Of a stretch of 64,000 nt of DNA, positions 12,628-22,460 are shown piece by piece. The stretch is from NCBI GenBank assembly GCA_009746045.1, contig RPFO01000644.1, positions 315,501-379,500 on the forward strand, in the 5' to 3' direction. The notes under the pieces were generated by a model. It ran no database searches and was not told where the DNA came from. It saw nothing but the letters and a program-made list of their open reading frames with translations. Every line of letters starts with the position of its first letter. Position 1 is the stretch's first letter. A program made the position numbers and the translations under genes. Source of the DNA: Mesostigma viride (taxonomy: Eukaryota; Streptophyta; Mesostigmatophyceae; Mesostigmatales; Mesostigmataceae).

Positions 12628-12649
12628 CGATGTTTGATTTCTGACGCAG

Positions 12650-12725
12650 GAGGGATCTGCCTTGTCACCAGATCTGCCTCGTCACGAGATCTCCAGGTCG
12701 CCAGATCTGCCTCGTCATCGCCGAA
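12650..12725. repeat. AGATCTGCC short-repeat cluster
   Basis: Four spaced copies of variants of AGATCTGCCTCGTCA lie just right of the palindrome, whose ends also contain AGATCTG. They could be remnants of the same repeat or clustered binding sites; nothing decides between these. Confidence 0.6.
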
Positions 12726-12941
12726 AATGTGTCAGACAGTGGGAAACTTCTACACAAAATTCGTGTCTAAAGAAAGGGACCAACGTGGGAAATTGTCACT
12801 CACTCCTCTCCATCCCTCCGTTTTTACCCACCATCATTCCGTCTCTCTCGACCCCCGTGCAGACATGGCCAACGAAATTTGCACGACCAACCCCACCTGC
12901 ATCCCTACCATGCCCCCAAAAAACATGGATGCCAGGGAGTC

Positions 12942-13451
12942 CTATATAGAGTCTCGCAGAATGAACAAGTATTTTGGTGGCAACAACAAGAGGATGGAAT
13001 GGCGGGAACATGGTGGCCTCCTCTCATTAAGTATCAATAGCGAGTCCTTCAACTCTTGCTCCCTCTCTCTCGCCATACTCTCTGCTTCTAACCTCCTAAC
13101 TCTCTCAATTGCTGCTTCCATTTCTGCCGATAGTCCCAATGGCATACTTTCAAGCAATGCTACAACTTCCCTCGCTCTCCATCGCTCCAATATCTCTCCA
13201 TCGTCTTGCTCCATCGGGGGTGTGGGCATGCGGGCGAGCATGTCGAGAACCGCCGCTTCGTCATCTACGTCATCCGCGCGCATCCTGTGTCTGGTCCTGC
13301 CGCGACGAGTGCGGGGGCGAATCGAAGCCACTCGGTGCTGTCGGATGTGGCCGGCGTGTTGCGCGCACGTGTTGGAACGCGAGTCGCTGCACATCCTGCT
13401 GCATCTGTTTCCCTTGGCCGTGCTCGACGAACACTTTTTCCTCGCAACCAT
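12942..13451 (-). CDS. Cys-cluster protein with LARMPTPP helix motif
   Basis: A protein of 169 aa starting MVARKKC. Its N-terminus has a Cys/His cluster (C at about residue 7, further Cys, then CAQH near residue 30) followed by an Arg-rich stretch. The middle is helical and carries MLARMPTPP, the same motif that is repeated in its neighbour 13559-14383. The gene pair is therefore a local duplication. Cys-cluster N-termini of the form C..T..G..C...C..H are common in giant-virus and phage proteins (DUF5763-like) and are presumed to bind zinc. The C-terminus looks degenerate and may be truncated. Confidence 0.6.
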   Translation of the reverse strand: MVARKKCSSSTAKGNRCSRMCSDSRSNTCAQHAGHIRQHRVASIRPRTRRGRTRHRMRADDVDDEAAVLDMLARMPTPPMEQDDGEILERWRAREVVALLESMPLGLSAEMEAAIERVRRLEAESMAREREQELKDSLLILNERRPPCSRHSILLLLPPKYLFILRDSI

Positions 13452-13558
13452 GCTTGTTGCTTGTTATAACAACAAACTTAAATTTTTTTAATAGCACCAG
13501 GCAGCTAGGATGTAGACCCTGCCTCCTTCTCGGACACCGGATTATGCGCCATGTGAGT

Positions 13559-14383
13559 TCAAAGGGAGGCTCGATAGCGTGGGCTACGAAATCGTCGTCG
13601 GACCTTATCCATATATCCGGGTCCGAAAAAATCTTCAAGTAGCCTTACTGTCCTGTTATCGCGCCTGACTGCAGGCGGAGGGTTCGGCAAGCGGGCCAGC
13701 ATCGCAAGCACCTCCCTCTCGTGCGCCTTATCTCTCATCGCTATCTCCGCCTGTGTCGGAGGGTTAGGCAAGCGGGCCAGCATCGCAAGCACCTCCCTCT
13801 CGTGCGCCTTATCTCTCATTGCTATCTCCGCCTGTGTCGGAGGATTCGGCAAGCCGGCCAGCATCGCGATCGTCTTCTTCACTCGCGCTCTCTCTCTCTT
13901 GTCTCTCTCCGCCTGCGTTGGAGGATTTGGCAAGCGAGCCAGCATCGCGAGCATATTCTTCACTCGCGCTCTCTCGATTTTCTCCTTATCAATCCTCGTG
14001 GGAGGGTTAGGCACGCGGGCGAGCCTTTTGAGGAACGCCTCATTGCTTGCCAATTGTCTAGGCGAGATCCTCGTAACGAAACCATTTGGAGGTTTGGGAG
14101 CTTTGGCAATCATGGCCAGTGCCTCTCGTTCTCGGACCCTCTCTTCGTCAGAATCCCCGGAGTCTGATCCGTACGCCACCTTTGGCCTGGTCATTAGCAT
14201 GTCGCCTACCCCCCGAAGCCCCTCCTGCGCCGTCCTGTGCCTCCTCCCGCCCCTTCTGACCGCGCGACGGTAACGGGGGCGAGTCGAAGCCATGAGGTGT
14301 TGGGAACACGTGGTCGCCCAGTGAGTGCGCGGTCGTTTGCACGCGGACCCTCTCTCCGTCACAGCAGAACACTTCCTCGACAT
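13559..14383 (-). CDS. Cys-cluster protein with 27-residue tandem repeats
   Basis: I chose the start MSRKCSAVTERGSACKR at 14383 rather than the longer open frame, because it puts the Cys cluster at the N-terminus as in its relatives. About 274 aa. The C-terminal half contains about five repeats of roughly 27 residues (81 bp) centred on MLARLPNPPTQAE; the two nearest the C-terminus are virtually identical in DNA. The repeats alternate helices and Pro turns and probably form a solenoid or binding surface. The function is unknown. The divergent gene at 14503 shares the AT-rich spacer around 14400. Confidence 0.7.
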   Translation of the reverse strand: MSRKCSAVTERGSACKRPRTHWATTCSQHLMASTRPRYRRAVRRGGRRHRTAQEGLRGVGDMLMTRPKVAYGSDSGDSDEERVREREALAMIAKAPKPPNGFVTRISPRQLASNEAFLKRLARVPNPPTRIDKEKIERARVKNMLAMLARLPNPPTQAERDKRERARVKKTIAMLAGLPNPPTQAEIAMRDKAHEREVLAMLARLPNPPTQAEIAMRDKAHEREVLAMLARLPNPPPAVRRDNRTVRLLEDFFGPGYMDKVRRRFRSPRYRASL

Positions 14384-14502
14384 TGTCGGTAGCTGATGTA
14401 ACGAGAGAATATATATTCGCGTAGGAGAGGAAAAACAAAATAGGCGCAGGGGTGCGTATAAACGGGCCATAATCATTTCTCACCCAATATCACGAGCATA
14501 CC

Positions 14503-14745
14503 ATGTCCTCCCGTTCGCCCATCGTCATAAAGGACGAAATGGACACGGAGCCGCGGCGACCGACCCTGAGTGGTGCACCTGGTGCGGGATGGTGCGAGGT
14601 CGCGGCACTTCCGCAACCCAAACTGGACGTCGACCGCAAGACGCTGGCGAGGCTCGTGTGCGAGTTCGTGGGGACCTGTCTGGCCCCCTCCTCCCACATG
14701 GCGGGGCTTAATGAGAGCATGGAATGGCGGGAGAGGCCGTCTTAA
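14503..14745 (+). CDS. Small hypothetical protein
   Basis: An 80-aa frame, MSSRSPIVIKDEMDTE..., divergent from the Cys-cluster gene on its left. Composition is viral-like, but no motif is recognised. Its last codons run into a sequence that is repeated at 10638-10705, so the 3' end may have been replaced by a repeat. It may not be a gene. Confidence 0.4.
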   Translation: MSSRSPIVIKDEMDTEPRRPTLSGAPGAGWCEVAALPQPKLDVDRKTLARLVCEFVGTCLAPSSHMAGLNESMEWRERPS

Positions 14746-14895
14746 ATTTGTTCGGTGGTCGAGCGGGGTTTGAGAGGGGGTGAGTTTGGATAGTCTTCTC
14801 TTTTTTTTCCTGGTGACGGATGGACGGGCCGGTGTTGGCGGGGGGTTTGTTGGATAGTCTTCTCTTTTTTGGTCGGTAGAAGGCTATCCAAAGCG
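14739..14895. repeat. Copy of the 10.6-kb repeat with GGATAG motifs
   Basis: Bases 14739-14806 match 10638-10705 closely. Two further GGATAGTCTTCT motifs and one complement lie up to 14895. The repeat thus brackets the palindrome and the first viral genes. Confidence 0.75.
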
Positions 14896-14978
14896 GGGCC
14901 GTGTTGAGAGCGTTCGAGCGGTGCTGTGCGCGCGCGTTTTAAAATTATGTGCGCTTTTTTGTATACGTGTTTCGCGCG

Positions 14979-15821
14979 ATGGCGGTATCGTCCGATCGTT
15001 GCGGTGCGTTGACGGGCAAGGGCGGCCGGTGCGGGTGGCAGACGTGGGGCGGCAGGAGCGCGTGCCCGCACCACGGGGGCGGGAGGAGGGGGCGGGGGCG
15101 GGGCGCGCCTAGGCGCGGGGGGCACAGGGTGGGGGCAAGGGGCGTCTGGCCGCGTGATCTGGCCAGGGCGGTGCAGAGGGTGCTCATGGCCGGTTTCCGC
15201 CCGGGAGAGGCGAACGATGCTAATCTGGCTAGGGTTAGGAAGGAGGAAGCCTTCCAAAGAGCGGTTCGTGACGCCCGTGACGCGGCAGGCGCAGCGGACG
15301 AGGCGGAGAGGCGTGCAGCAGCCCGGGGCCGCGCCGCGCCCTACTCCGCGAACCCCGAACAAACCCGTGCCATTGCAGCCAAGTTGGGCGCCGAGGCGGC
15401 CCTTCTCAGAGCGCACGCCACTACCCTCGCTAATGCCCTGGGTGCTGCTGCGGACCCCTCAACACATGCCAAGTTATTCGCTATGGCTGCCGCGAGGGAT
15501 GAGGAGGCGGAGGAGGCCGCCGCCGCCGCGGCCCTCGAGGCCGCCTTAGAGGCCGCCCCCGCGCTCACCCACGAAGAGCGACTGGAGGCCGCCGAGGAGG
15601 CCGAGAGGCAGGCCTACCGGCTCGAGAGCGACGACGAGGACGACTACGTCCAGCACAGGGGGTACACGCGGGTGTTCACGCCGATATACACGCGGACGGA
15701 GACGCCGATGTACACGGGGGGGCGCGGGCATCCTGTCCGCTCGGGGGTGACTAGGCCTAGGAAGAGGAGCACTCCATCAGCCGGGGGGGCGCGTGCACGG
15801 GTAAATAAACACCGCGTCTAG
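14979..15821 (+). CDS. Ala/Glu-rich Cys-cluster protein
   Basis: About 280 aa from MAVSSDRCGALTGKGGRC. The N-terminal cluster is C..LT.KGG.C....C.HH, of the same DUF5763-like type as several neighbours, followed by a Gly/Arg-rich linker. The body is a long Ala/Glu/Arg-rich helix with coiled-coil character (about residues 90-220). The tail is Tyr/Thr-rich with repeated YT..YT pairs. It is separated from the next gene by only 6 bp. The role is unknown; a DNA- or virion-associated protein is a guess. Confidence 0.65.
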   Translation: MAVSSDRCGALTGKGGRCGWQTWGGRSACPHHGGGRRGRGRGAPRRGGHRVGARGVWPRDLARAVQRVLMAGFRPGEANDANLARVRKEEAFQRAVRDARDAAGAADEAERRAAARGRAAPYSANPEQTRAIAAKLGAEAALLRAHATTLANALGAAADPSTHAKLFAMAAARDEEAEEAAAAAALEAALEAAPALTHEERLEAAEEAERQAYRLESDDEDDYVQHRGYTRVFTPIYTRTETPMYTGGRGHPVRSGVTRPRKRSTPSAGGARARVNKHRV

Positions 15822-15827
15822 TGGTAA

Positions 15828-16225
15828 ATGTCTCTGCCCGTGAAAGAAAAGGACGTCCAGGCGGCCTACAGCGCGAGGACGGGGGGCAGGCGCGAGGTGG
15901 TTTGTCAGGGGGGGAAGATCGACATCCTGGACGACGAGAGGGGCAGGATCGTCGAGGTGAAGGAATGGGGCAACTGGATGTACGGCGTGGGGCAGCTCAT
16001 ATCGTACGGGAAGGAATACCCCGGCCACAGCAAGGAGCTGCACCTGTTCAGGTCCAGGTGGTCCGCGAACGTAACGCTCGACAAGCTGAAACACATCCTG
16101 AGCGTGTGCAAGATCGCCGATATAGCCGTGACACTGCACGAGAGCGTGGGGCTGTCGCTGCCGACCCCCCCCCTCCCCTGTGGAGACGCCTCCTGTGTCT
16201 CTCCGCCAAGGTCGCGCCCGACTAG
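15828..16225 (+). CDS. PD-(D/E)XK nuclease-like protein
   Basis: The N-terminal 100 residues contain GGKIDILDDERGRIVEVKEWGN and then YGVGQLISYGKEYP. The D...E-V-K pattern followed by a Gly-Gln and Tyr-Gly-Lys segment is the layout of a PD-(D/E)XK fold found in many giant-virus and phage proteins, sometimes attached to KilA-N or T5orf172 domains. The frame as written runs to 16394, but a run of nine C at 16165-16173 sits where one extra C would make the protein end at 16225. That end abuts the convergent gene's stop at 16222. I favour the shorter version. Substrate unknown. Confidence 0.6.
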
Positions 16226-17177
16226 TGGCGGATGCCAGCATTACACCGCCGAGTCGAGTGCCGTGCGCATTTGCGCTTCCTGCCCGTCACCGGGTGCGTG
16301 CACCACCGGCGGGTCCTCGCGTTCCAGACGTTGCAATGACGCCGGTGGACGCAGTGCTGGTTGGTGCACCCGTGCCCCGTGCACGCCCTCATGATCTTGT
16401 CCGGGGTGGACTCCATCCAGACGGCGAGAGCGTCTTCGTCGTCCTCCACCTCCATGCCGAAAGTCTTGTAGTGTTCACGAGATTCGTTTCTTTGGATTTC
16501 ACCGCCCTTCTCCCGCAGCATGTCCTTCAAAGTCTGAGTGTCGTCGACGCCTTTAATTTCTTTGTCAAACTCGTGCGATGTTTCCGGGTGCTTGTCGATG
16601 AGCGCCCAAATATCGTCATATGAAAAATCTCTAGGGTTGGGTGGTACATACTTAGGAGCAGCTCTCCTCCCCACATGTCCTTCCGCGGATAAGTACACCC
16701 TACCGTTTACCGGGTCTTGCAACACTCTCCGATTCGCGTCGACGCCTCTCCAAAAATCTCTTTGCCTATGCCCTTCATCCCTGCCTTCTCCTCTTCCAGA
16801 GCAAGATCTGACATCTTGTTGCTCGGGGCAGTGTTTACATTAAACCAGGCGTAATACAAACCTCCGTTTCTTTTTTTCACTTCCAGTAATGCCAACTCAC
16901 CGCTGTTTTTACGGAGCTCCGTCTTCGGATAATTATCGGGGTAATTTACCACCACGTTCCTCGTTGTTTTCCCCGGTTTTGAGGCGTAGGTAATATCGAT
17001 TGGATAGTTGCTACCGTCCACCACTATGTTCCGTCCGGTGCTGTGGACTTCGGTGGGACTTTGCTGTACGTATTTACCAGGATTCTTCAGCCAATCACTT
17101 GTGTTGAGCCAATGGCCTCTCATCCCGTGCCCGTTTTTGTGACCGGTCGATTTCCTCACGCGCCCCATAATACTCAT
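16222..17177 (-). CDS. Triplicated Cys/His-rich family, copy 1 (frameshifted)
   Basis: First of three tandem paralogues. The N-terminal half (17177 to about 16755) has STGHKNGHGMRG, HSTGRNIV and VVVNYPDNYP. The C-terminal half (to 16222) ends in a Cys/His module, CTGHGCTNQHC, then H.HCNVWNAR..WC and KCARHS. The halves are in different frames; restoring one T in the run near 16753 reconnects the conserved GKEIFWRGVDAN. About 310 aa if intact, like copy 3. The C-terminal module could bind two or more zinc ions. The family is not recognised. Confidence 0.7.
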
Positions 17178-17212
17178 AGCGCATATAAAAAATCCTCACG
17201 CCGAATAGCCTC

Positions 17213-18192
17213 CTATCGACGCCGACGGACGCCAGCATTACACTGCTGCGTCGAGTGCCGCGCGCATCTGCGCCCCCTGCCCGTCACCGGGTGCGCGCAC
17301 CACCGGCGGCTCCTGGCGTTCCAGACGTTGCAATGCCGGCGGTGGACGCAGTGCTGGTTGGTGCACCCGTGGCCCGTGCACGCCCTCATGATCTTGTCCG
17401 GGGTGGAGGCCATATCGACGGCGAGAGCGTCGGAGTCGTCCTCCACCTCCATGCCGAGCGTCTTGTAGTAGTTCACGAGATTCAAGTTTCTTTGGATATC
17501 ACCGCCCCTATACCGCAGCATTTTCTTCAAGAATTTAGAGTCGTCGATCAAGCCGCGTTTTGCGGCTATTCCAAGTTGTTTGTCAAAATCGATCGCTGTT
17601 TCCGGGTGCTTTTCGATGAGCGTCCAAATATCGTCGTATGAAAAATCTTCAGGATTGGGTGGTTTATAAGGAACTCTTCTCCCCCCCACATGTCCTTGCG
17701 CGGATAAGTACACGCGCCCGTGGACGGGGTCGTCCAGCAGCTTCCTGTTCGCGTCGACGCCTCTCCAAAACATCTCTTTGCCTATGCCCTTCATCCCTGC
17801 CTTCTCCCCTTCCAGAGCCACATCTGACGCACTGTTGTTCGGGGCAGTGTTTACATTAAAAAAGCGTAATACAAAGCATTGGGGTCTGTTTTTTTTTTCA
17901 CTTGCAGATATGCAAGTTCCTCGTTGTGTTCCTTGAGGTCCGTATCAGGATAATTATCGGGGAAATTTACCACCACGTCCCTCGATTTTTTCCCCGGTTT
18001 TCCCCGGGGCCTGTAGGTAAAATCGAGTGGATAGCTTTGACCGTCCAGCACTATGTTCCGTCCGGTGCTGTGGAATTCTTCTACAATGGACTGTTCGTCT
18101 TTCTCCCCTTTCCAGTTTTTGTCTGTGTTCACAAATCGGCCCCTCATCCTGTGCCCGTTTTTGTGACCGGTCGATTTCCTCACGCACCCCAT
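17213..18192 (-). CDS. Triplicated Cys/His-rich family, copy 2 (frameshifted)
   Basis: Second paralogue, only 35 bp from copy 1. It has the same order of motifs: STGHKNGHRMRG, HSTGRNIVLDG, NFPDNYPD, then KEMFWRGVDAN, and the C-terminal Cys/His module. The frame breaks near 17862 in a T-run (YYAF then expected NVNT); one extra T restores it. Copies 2 and 1 share an aligned upstream motif. Function unknown. Confidence 0.7.
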
Positions 18193-18240
18193 AATACTAA
18201 TTAGCGCATAAAAAAACGCACGCCGAATATCCCCCTATTG

Positions 18241-19155
18241 TCATTTACGGACGCGAGCCTTACACTGCTGTGTCGAGTGCCGTGCGCATCGGCGTCTCCT
18301 GCCCGTCACCGGGTTGGTGCACCACCTGCGGCCCCTGGCGTTCCAGACGTTGCAATGCCGGCGGTGGACGCAGTGCTGGTTGGTGCACCCGTGGCCCGTG
18401 CACGCCCTCATGATCCTGTCCGGGGTGGAGGCCATATTGACCCAGGTCCCATCACGGTCATCCTCGACCTCCATGCCGAGCGTCTTGTAGTAGTCCACGA
18501 GCTTCATGTTGTTTTGGATTTCGCCGCCCCTCTCCCACATCAAGGTGTAGGGGTCGCTGCCGGGGGGTAATTGTTCCATTTCTTCCTCCAGCATGCGCGC
18601 CGTGGCGGGGTACTTTTCGATGAGACTCCAGGGCTCGTCGTTCGTGGCGTTGTCGGGGTCGGGTGATACGTATTTCGCTTTTCTCCCCCCCGTGCTCGCG
18701 ACCGCGGACAGCGACACCCTCCCGTGGATGGGGTCCTCCATGTGTCTCTTGTTGGCGTCGACGCCTCTCCAGAAGATTTCTTTGCCGAGACCGCTCATCG
18801 CGTCCTTTTCTCCCTGGCTCGCGTGATCCGACCTCCAGTTGCTATTGGCCGTGTTCACTTTAAACAGAGCGTAATACAACCCGTTGTCTTGGTTATTTAC
18901 CACCAGGGATCCCAGATTGTCGGCGTAATCCCGGAGAGCGGTGTGCGGGTAGTTAACTGGGTAATTGACCACCACGTCCCTTGAAGGCAAGCCATCGACC
19001 ACCCGCGGCCTGTACGTAAAATCCAGGGGGTAATTGCGTCCGTCGAGCACTATGGACCGCCCCGTGCCGTGTTTCTCGTGCTCGTTGTCGGGCCTCCCCC
19101 GTTTGGACCGGGTTATGGCCCTCATGTCGTGCCCGACTTTTTTTGCGCGCCCCAT
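18241..19155 (-). CDS. Triplicated Cys/His-rich family, copy 3 (intact)
   Basis: A 304-aa intact member and the best reference for the family. The order is a short basic N-terminus (MGRAKKVGHDMRA), TGRSIVLDGRNYPLDFTY, VVVNYPVNYPHT, GLYYALFKVNT, EIFWRGVDANKRH, and a middle helical region. The C-terminal module has CTGHGCTNQHC, HRRHCNVWNARGRRWC and RRCARHSTQQC. The residues between GRVSLSA and the module vary most between copies. It is divergent from the fibre gene, with a 58-bp shared promoter region. Confidence 0.75.
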   Translation of the reverse strand: MGRAKKVGHDMRAITRSKRGRPDNEHEKHGTGRSIVLDGRNYPLDFTYRPRVVDGLPSRDVVVNYPVNYPHTALRDYADNLGSLVVNNQDNGLYYALFKVNTANSNWRSDHASQGEKDAMSGLGKEIFWRGVDANKRHMEDPIHGRVSLSAVASTGGRKAKYVSPDPDNATNDEPWSLIEKYPATARMLEEEMEQLPPGSDPYTLMWERGGEIQNNMKLVDYYKTLGMEVEDDRDGTWVNMASTPDRIMRACTGHGCTNQHCVHRRHCNVWNARGRRWCTNPVTGRRRRCARHSTQQCKARVRK

Positions 19156-19213
19156 AGTACTCCTTATTACTGACGCATTTTTTTATCTTATGCTACCGGT
19201 ATAGAACTTTACC
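19156..19213. promoter_or_regulatory. Bidirectional promoter region with A/T-run motif
   Basis: The 58-bp spacer between two divergent viral genes contains TGACGCATTTTTTTATC. Comparable runs lie before copy 2 (GCGCATAAAAAAACGC, about 18204) and copy 1 (GCGCATATAAAAAATCC, about 17180). The shared word is an A/T run next to GCGCA or GACGCA, about 10-25 bp before each start codon. This is inferred from position and similarity only. Confidence 0.45.
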
Positions 19214-21926
19214 ATGTCTACCGCTCTGGACCAGCTCAGCGACGTCCGTTACGCGCGCATGTACTCGACCGCTCTCCTGGGCGACCTCGACCCCGCCGCG
19301 AGGGTGAAGGACCTCGTCGTCAAGGCGCAGGACAGCATCGTCATCAAGCCCAACAACGGGTACGGCACCAGCGCGACCAACCGCCTCAAGATCGTGGGAT
19401 CCACCGCCATAGACGGGGCGCTGTCCGTGGACAACGTTACCATCGACGGCAGCACCGTCAACTCGTCTTCCGGCAGCCTCGTGCTCTCGTCCGACGCCGG
19501 GTCGGTGCGCATGGCCGACGTGGTCGCCTCCGCGGCCTCCCTCTCGCCGGCCTCCGACGTGAACCTGACCCTCTCGGGCGGCGCCACCAAGTCGGTGTTG
19601 GTGGAGGGCGTCAAGTTCACCGACAACGCGGTCACCACCTCCAGCGGCACCCTTGCGATCAGCTCTGCCGGGTCCTCGGCCGCCGCGCTCCAGCTGGGCG
19701 GCGTCACGGTCACCGACGCCTCCGTGTCCTCCTCCACCGCCAACGGAAACCTGACCATGGCCAGCAACGGCACCGGCTCCGTGCTCCTGGACAACGTGAA
19801 GGTGAAGACCTCGGGCATCAGCAACAACGTGGCCAACGCCGACCTGACCCTGTCGTCCAACGGCACCGGGTCGGTGGTGATGGACAGCGTGAAGGTGAAG
19901 ACGGCGGGCATCACCACCAGCAGCGGCACGCTCTCGCTGACCTCCGCGGGGGCGGCGGCCAACCGTGTGGACGTGGCCGGCATCACGGTGACGAACGCCA
20001 GCATCAGTGCCGCGTCGGCGAGCACCGTGACGGTGGCGAAGGACCTGACCCTGACCAGCACCGCGGGCGGCAGCGGCAAGGTGACGACCTCGGCGGGCAA
20101 TCTGGAGCTGACCAGCGCGAGCGGCACGGTGGCCGTCACCGGGGCTTTGACGGGCTCCAGCACGATCACCAGCACCGGCAACATGGTGGTGGGAGGGGAC
20201 CTGAAGGTTGCGGGCGTTATCGACAGCACGAACGCGAGCGGGAACCTGGAGATCATGGACAAGACGATGAAGTTGGGCTACCAGCCCGGGTCCGCCACGG
20301 TCATGGATTTCCAGTTCGCCAACTCGTCGAACGCGATCTCGAACAGCATCGGACTCTCCACGTTCGCCGGCGCGACCGTCGGCGGGGGGGTGTTGAACAT
20401 CGCCACCACCGCCTACTCGAGGGCGGGATTCTATTACCCGTCGGCGTACACCAACATTCCCTCCAGCGTACTCGCTTGGAGTACCGATAACATCTCCATT
20501 GAATTTCCCATCACCATCACCAGCGCTTTGACGTCGGAGGCAGGGGCTATGGCCCAATTTCTGGGCATCGAACTCTACAACGCCGGAGGACAGCAATCCT
20601 TCTACCGGTTCACGGCCAACAACGGCGCGCTGAGGATCGATAGGAGTATCAATGGGACCGATAACAACGTCACATCAGACAATGTGGGCTTGTTGAATTC
20701 CGCCGGTACCTACCTGTTCAGGGTTTCGTTCGCGTGGTCAGGCGGGGTGTGCACCGGCACTTACACGTTCTCCAAGAACGGCGGGGCCACTATCCCCGTC
20801 ACGTGGGGTGGAAGTCCGACACAAGTTGCCACGGCTTATATGATGCCGGCGGGCGCGTCGATCGTCAACAGTTCCATCGCGATCGGAACGTACTTCACCG
20901 GCTACAACCAGGCGTGGACGGTCGACTACTTCAAGCTGACCAAGGGTGTGGCCTCGACCAACGCGGCCTCCGAAAACTCCGGCCTGTTCGTGGACGGCAG
21001 CGCCTCCTTCGGCAGCCGCGCCCTCACATGGCACATGGGCGCCGGCGAGACCTCGCAGGACAAGGGCGACTACACGGGCTCCTACTGGCACGTGGAGGGC
21101 GGCCAGCTGCTGCTCTCTCGCACCATCCTGGCGGCCGACCGCGAGGCGCCCGCCACCAACGTCAACCTGGCATCCCTGGCCAGCGGCTCCGACACGCTGC
21201 GGTGGGAGTTCTCCTCCTCCAAGGCCAGCACCGTCGGCAGCGCCACCTTCAGCGGCAGCGGCACCGTCGCGGACGGCGTGCTCAAGGAGTCCGGCTCCCA
21301 GTTCGACTCCGTGTCGCCCAACGTCACGGGCACGTTCTCTCTGATCATCAAGGTGCTGCCCCAGTTCGACCTGTCCACGCTGACCCTCCTGACCGACCTT
21401 GATCGAGTACGGCTACCTTGCCGTGCAGATCTCGAGCGGCGGCTTCCTGACCTTCTCCGACGGCGTGAACGCGGCCATCGTCATGGACACCCCCGTGCAC
21501 GCCGAGCCCTTCACCCTCTGCATCACCATGAGCGGGTCGCAGGTCAAGTTCTACCTGGACGGCGCCCTGGTGGCTTCCTCGGCCAACGGCGCGTTGGGCG
21601 CGAACCCGAATCTGGTGCTGTACGGCGGGTACGTCGGTAGCGTGTGGTACGACGACGTGCGCTTCGTGTCCGGCCAGGCGCTCACGGCGGCCAACACGAT
21701 GCTGTACGGCTGGCGGGAGATGTACGCGGCCAACCAGACGGTGACGTACGGTTTCCGCATCTCCAACAACGAGGGCCTGCAGCTGGTGAAGGTGCGCGGG
21801 TCGGGCGGCAGCAACGGATGGGTCGGCACCAACCCCGCGCCCAACACGGTGACGTCCGGCAACAGCATGGGCGCCATCGGGGCAGCCACCGCGTCCGTCA
21901 TCAGCGAGAGCCAGATGGCGTTTTGA
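19214..21926 (+). CDS. Fibre-like adhesin with lectin-type domains (frameshifted)
   Basis: The protein is about 900 aa if the frame change near 21395 is bridged. Residues about 60-340 are a Ser/Thr/Ala/Gly-rich repetitive region with recurring SSNGTGSV..D.VKVKT units, typical of beta-solenoid tail or fibre shafts. Two beta-rich segments follow (about residues 350-580 and 660-800), resembling concanavalin/laminin-G-like folds, with YLDGALVASS and WYDDVRF. The first frame ends at 21640, while the true C-terminus continues in the next frame from LIEYGYLAVQ to SESQMAF. Likely a virion surface protein used in host attachment; this is inference from composition and context. Confidence 0.65.
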
Positions 21927-21950
21927 GCGCGTTTAACCCGCGAACCTTGA

Positions 21951-22314
21951 TCACACCAATCGGCGACGCCTAGCCAGAGCCGCAGAAGCTCCATGACCCA
22001 TCCTTCTGCGCTTGTTCATAATGACCTCTCCCAGTCGGTCTCTGGTTTTCGTCGCATTCTCAGCGTTCCTATAGGAGGTTACAAAGTCCTTTTCTGCGTC
22101 ACCTTTTTTAGCCCACCCCTCATTAAACCTGTTTTCCATCAGCCGAAGTTCTTCCTTGTCGGCTTCCGTTACGACATCCTCCAGTGCTGTGCCGCGGGGT
22201 ATGTTGGGGTACCGAGCCCGCATCATCGCCATTGAATTTGTTGTCTCTCTCAGAATGTGGCCGAAGTCGTTGGCGGCTTTCACTGCATCCTCTAGTCTGA
22301 GCGCGGCACTTCAT
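21951..22314 (-). CDS. Short Cys-cluster relative, probably degenerate
   Basis: The start MKCRAQTRG matches the N-terminus of the next gene (MKCRAYTRS), but the frame then shifts. A continuous stretch in another frame reads FGHILRETTNSMAMMRARYP and onward to a basic C-terminus. No homopolymer explains the break cleanly, so this copy may be decayed. About 110 residues are well supported. Confidence 0.5.
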
Positions 22315-22460
22315 TTACACGATCTACTATAAAGAACGAAAAAAAGCACAACGGCCGCCTTTAGTACCTCTTCACGCGTTTGGCCTGTGAGTGGATCTGA
22401 GCCCTTTCCTTCCTCTGCCCCCTCCCCCTGTCCTGACTCCGTACGCCCCCGTGCCGTGCG

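Noticed and set aside
19193..20596. 467-aa minus-strand frame over the fibre gene
   Set aside because: It is the antisense of a GC-rich repetitive gene and has only biased composition, no motif.
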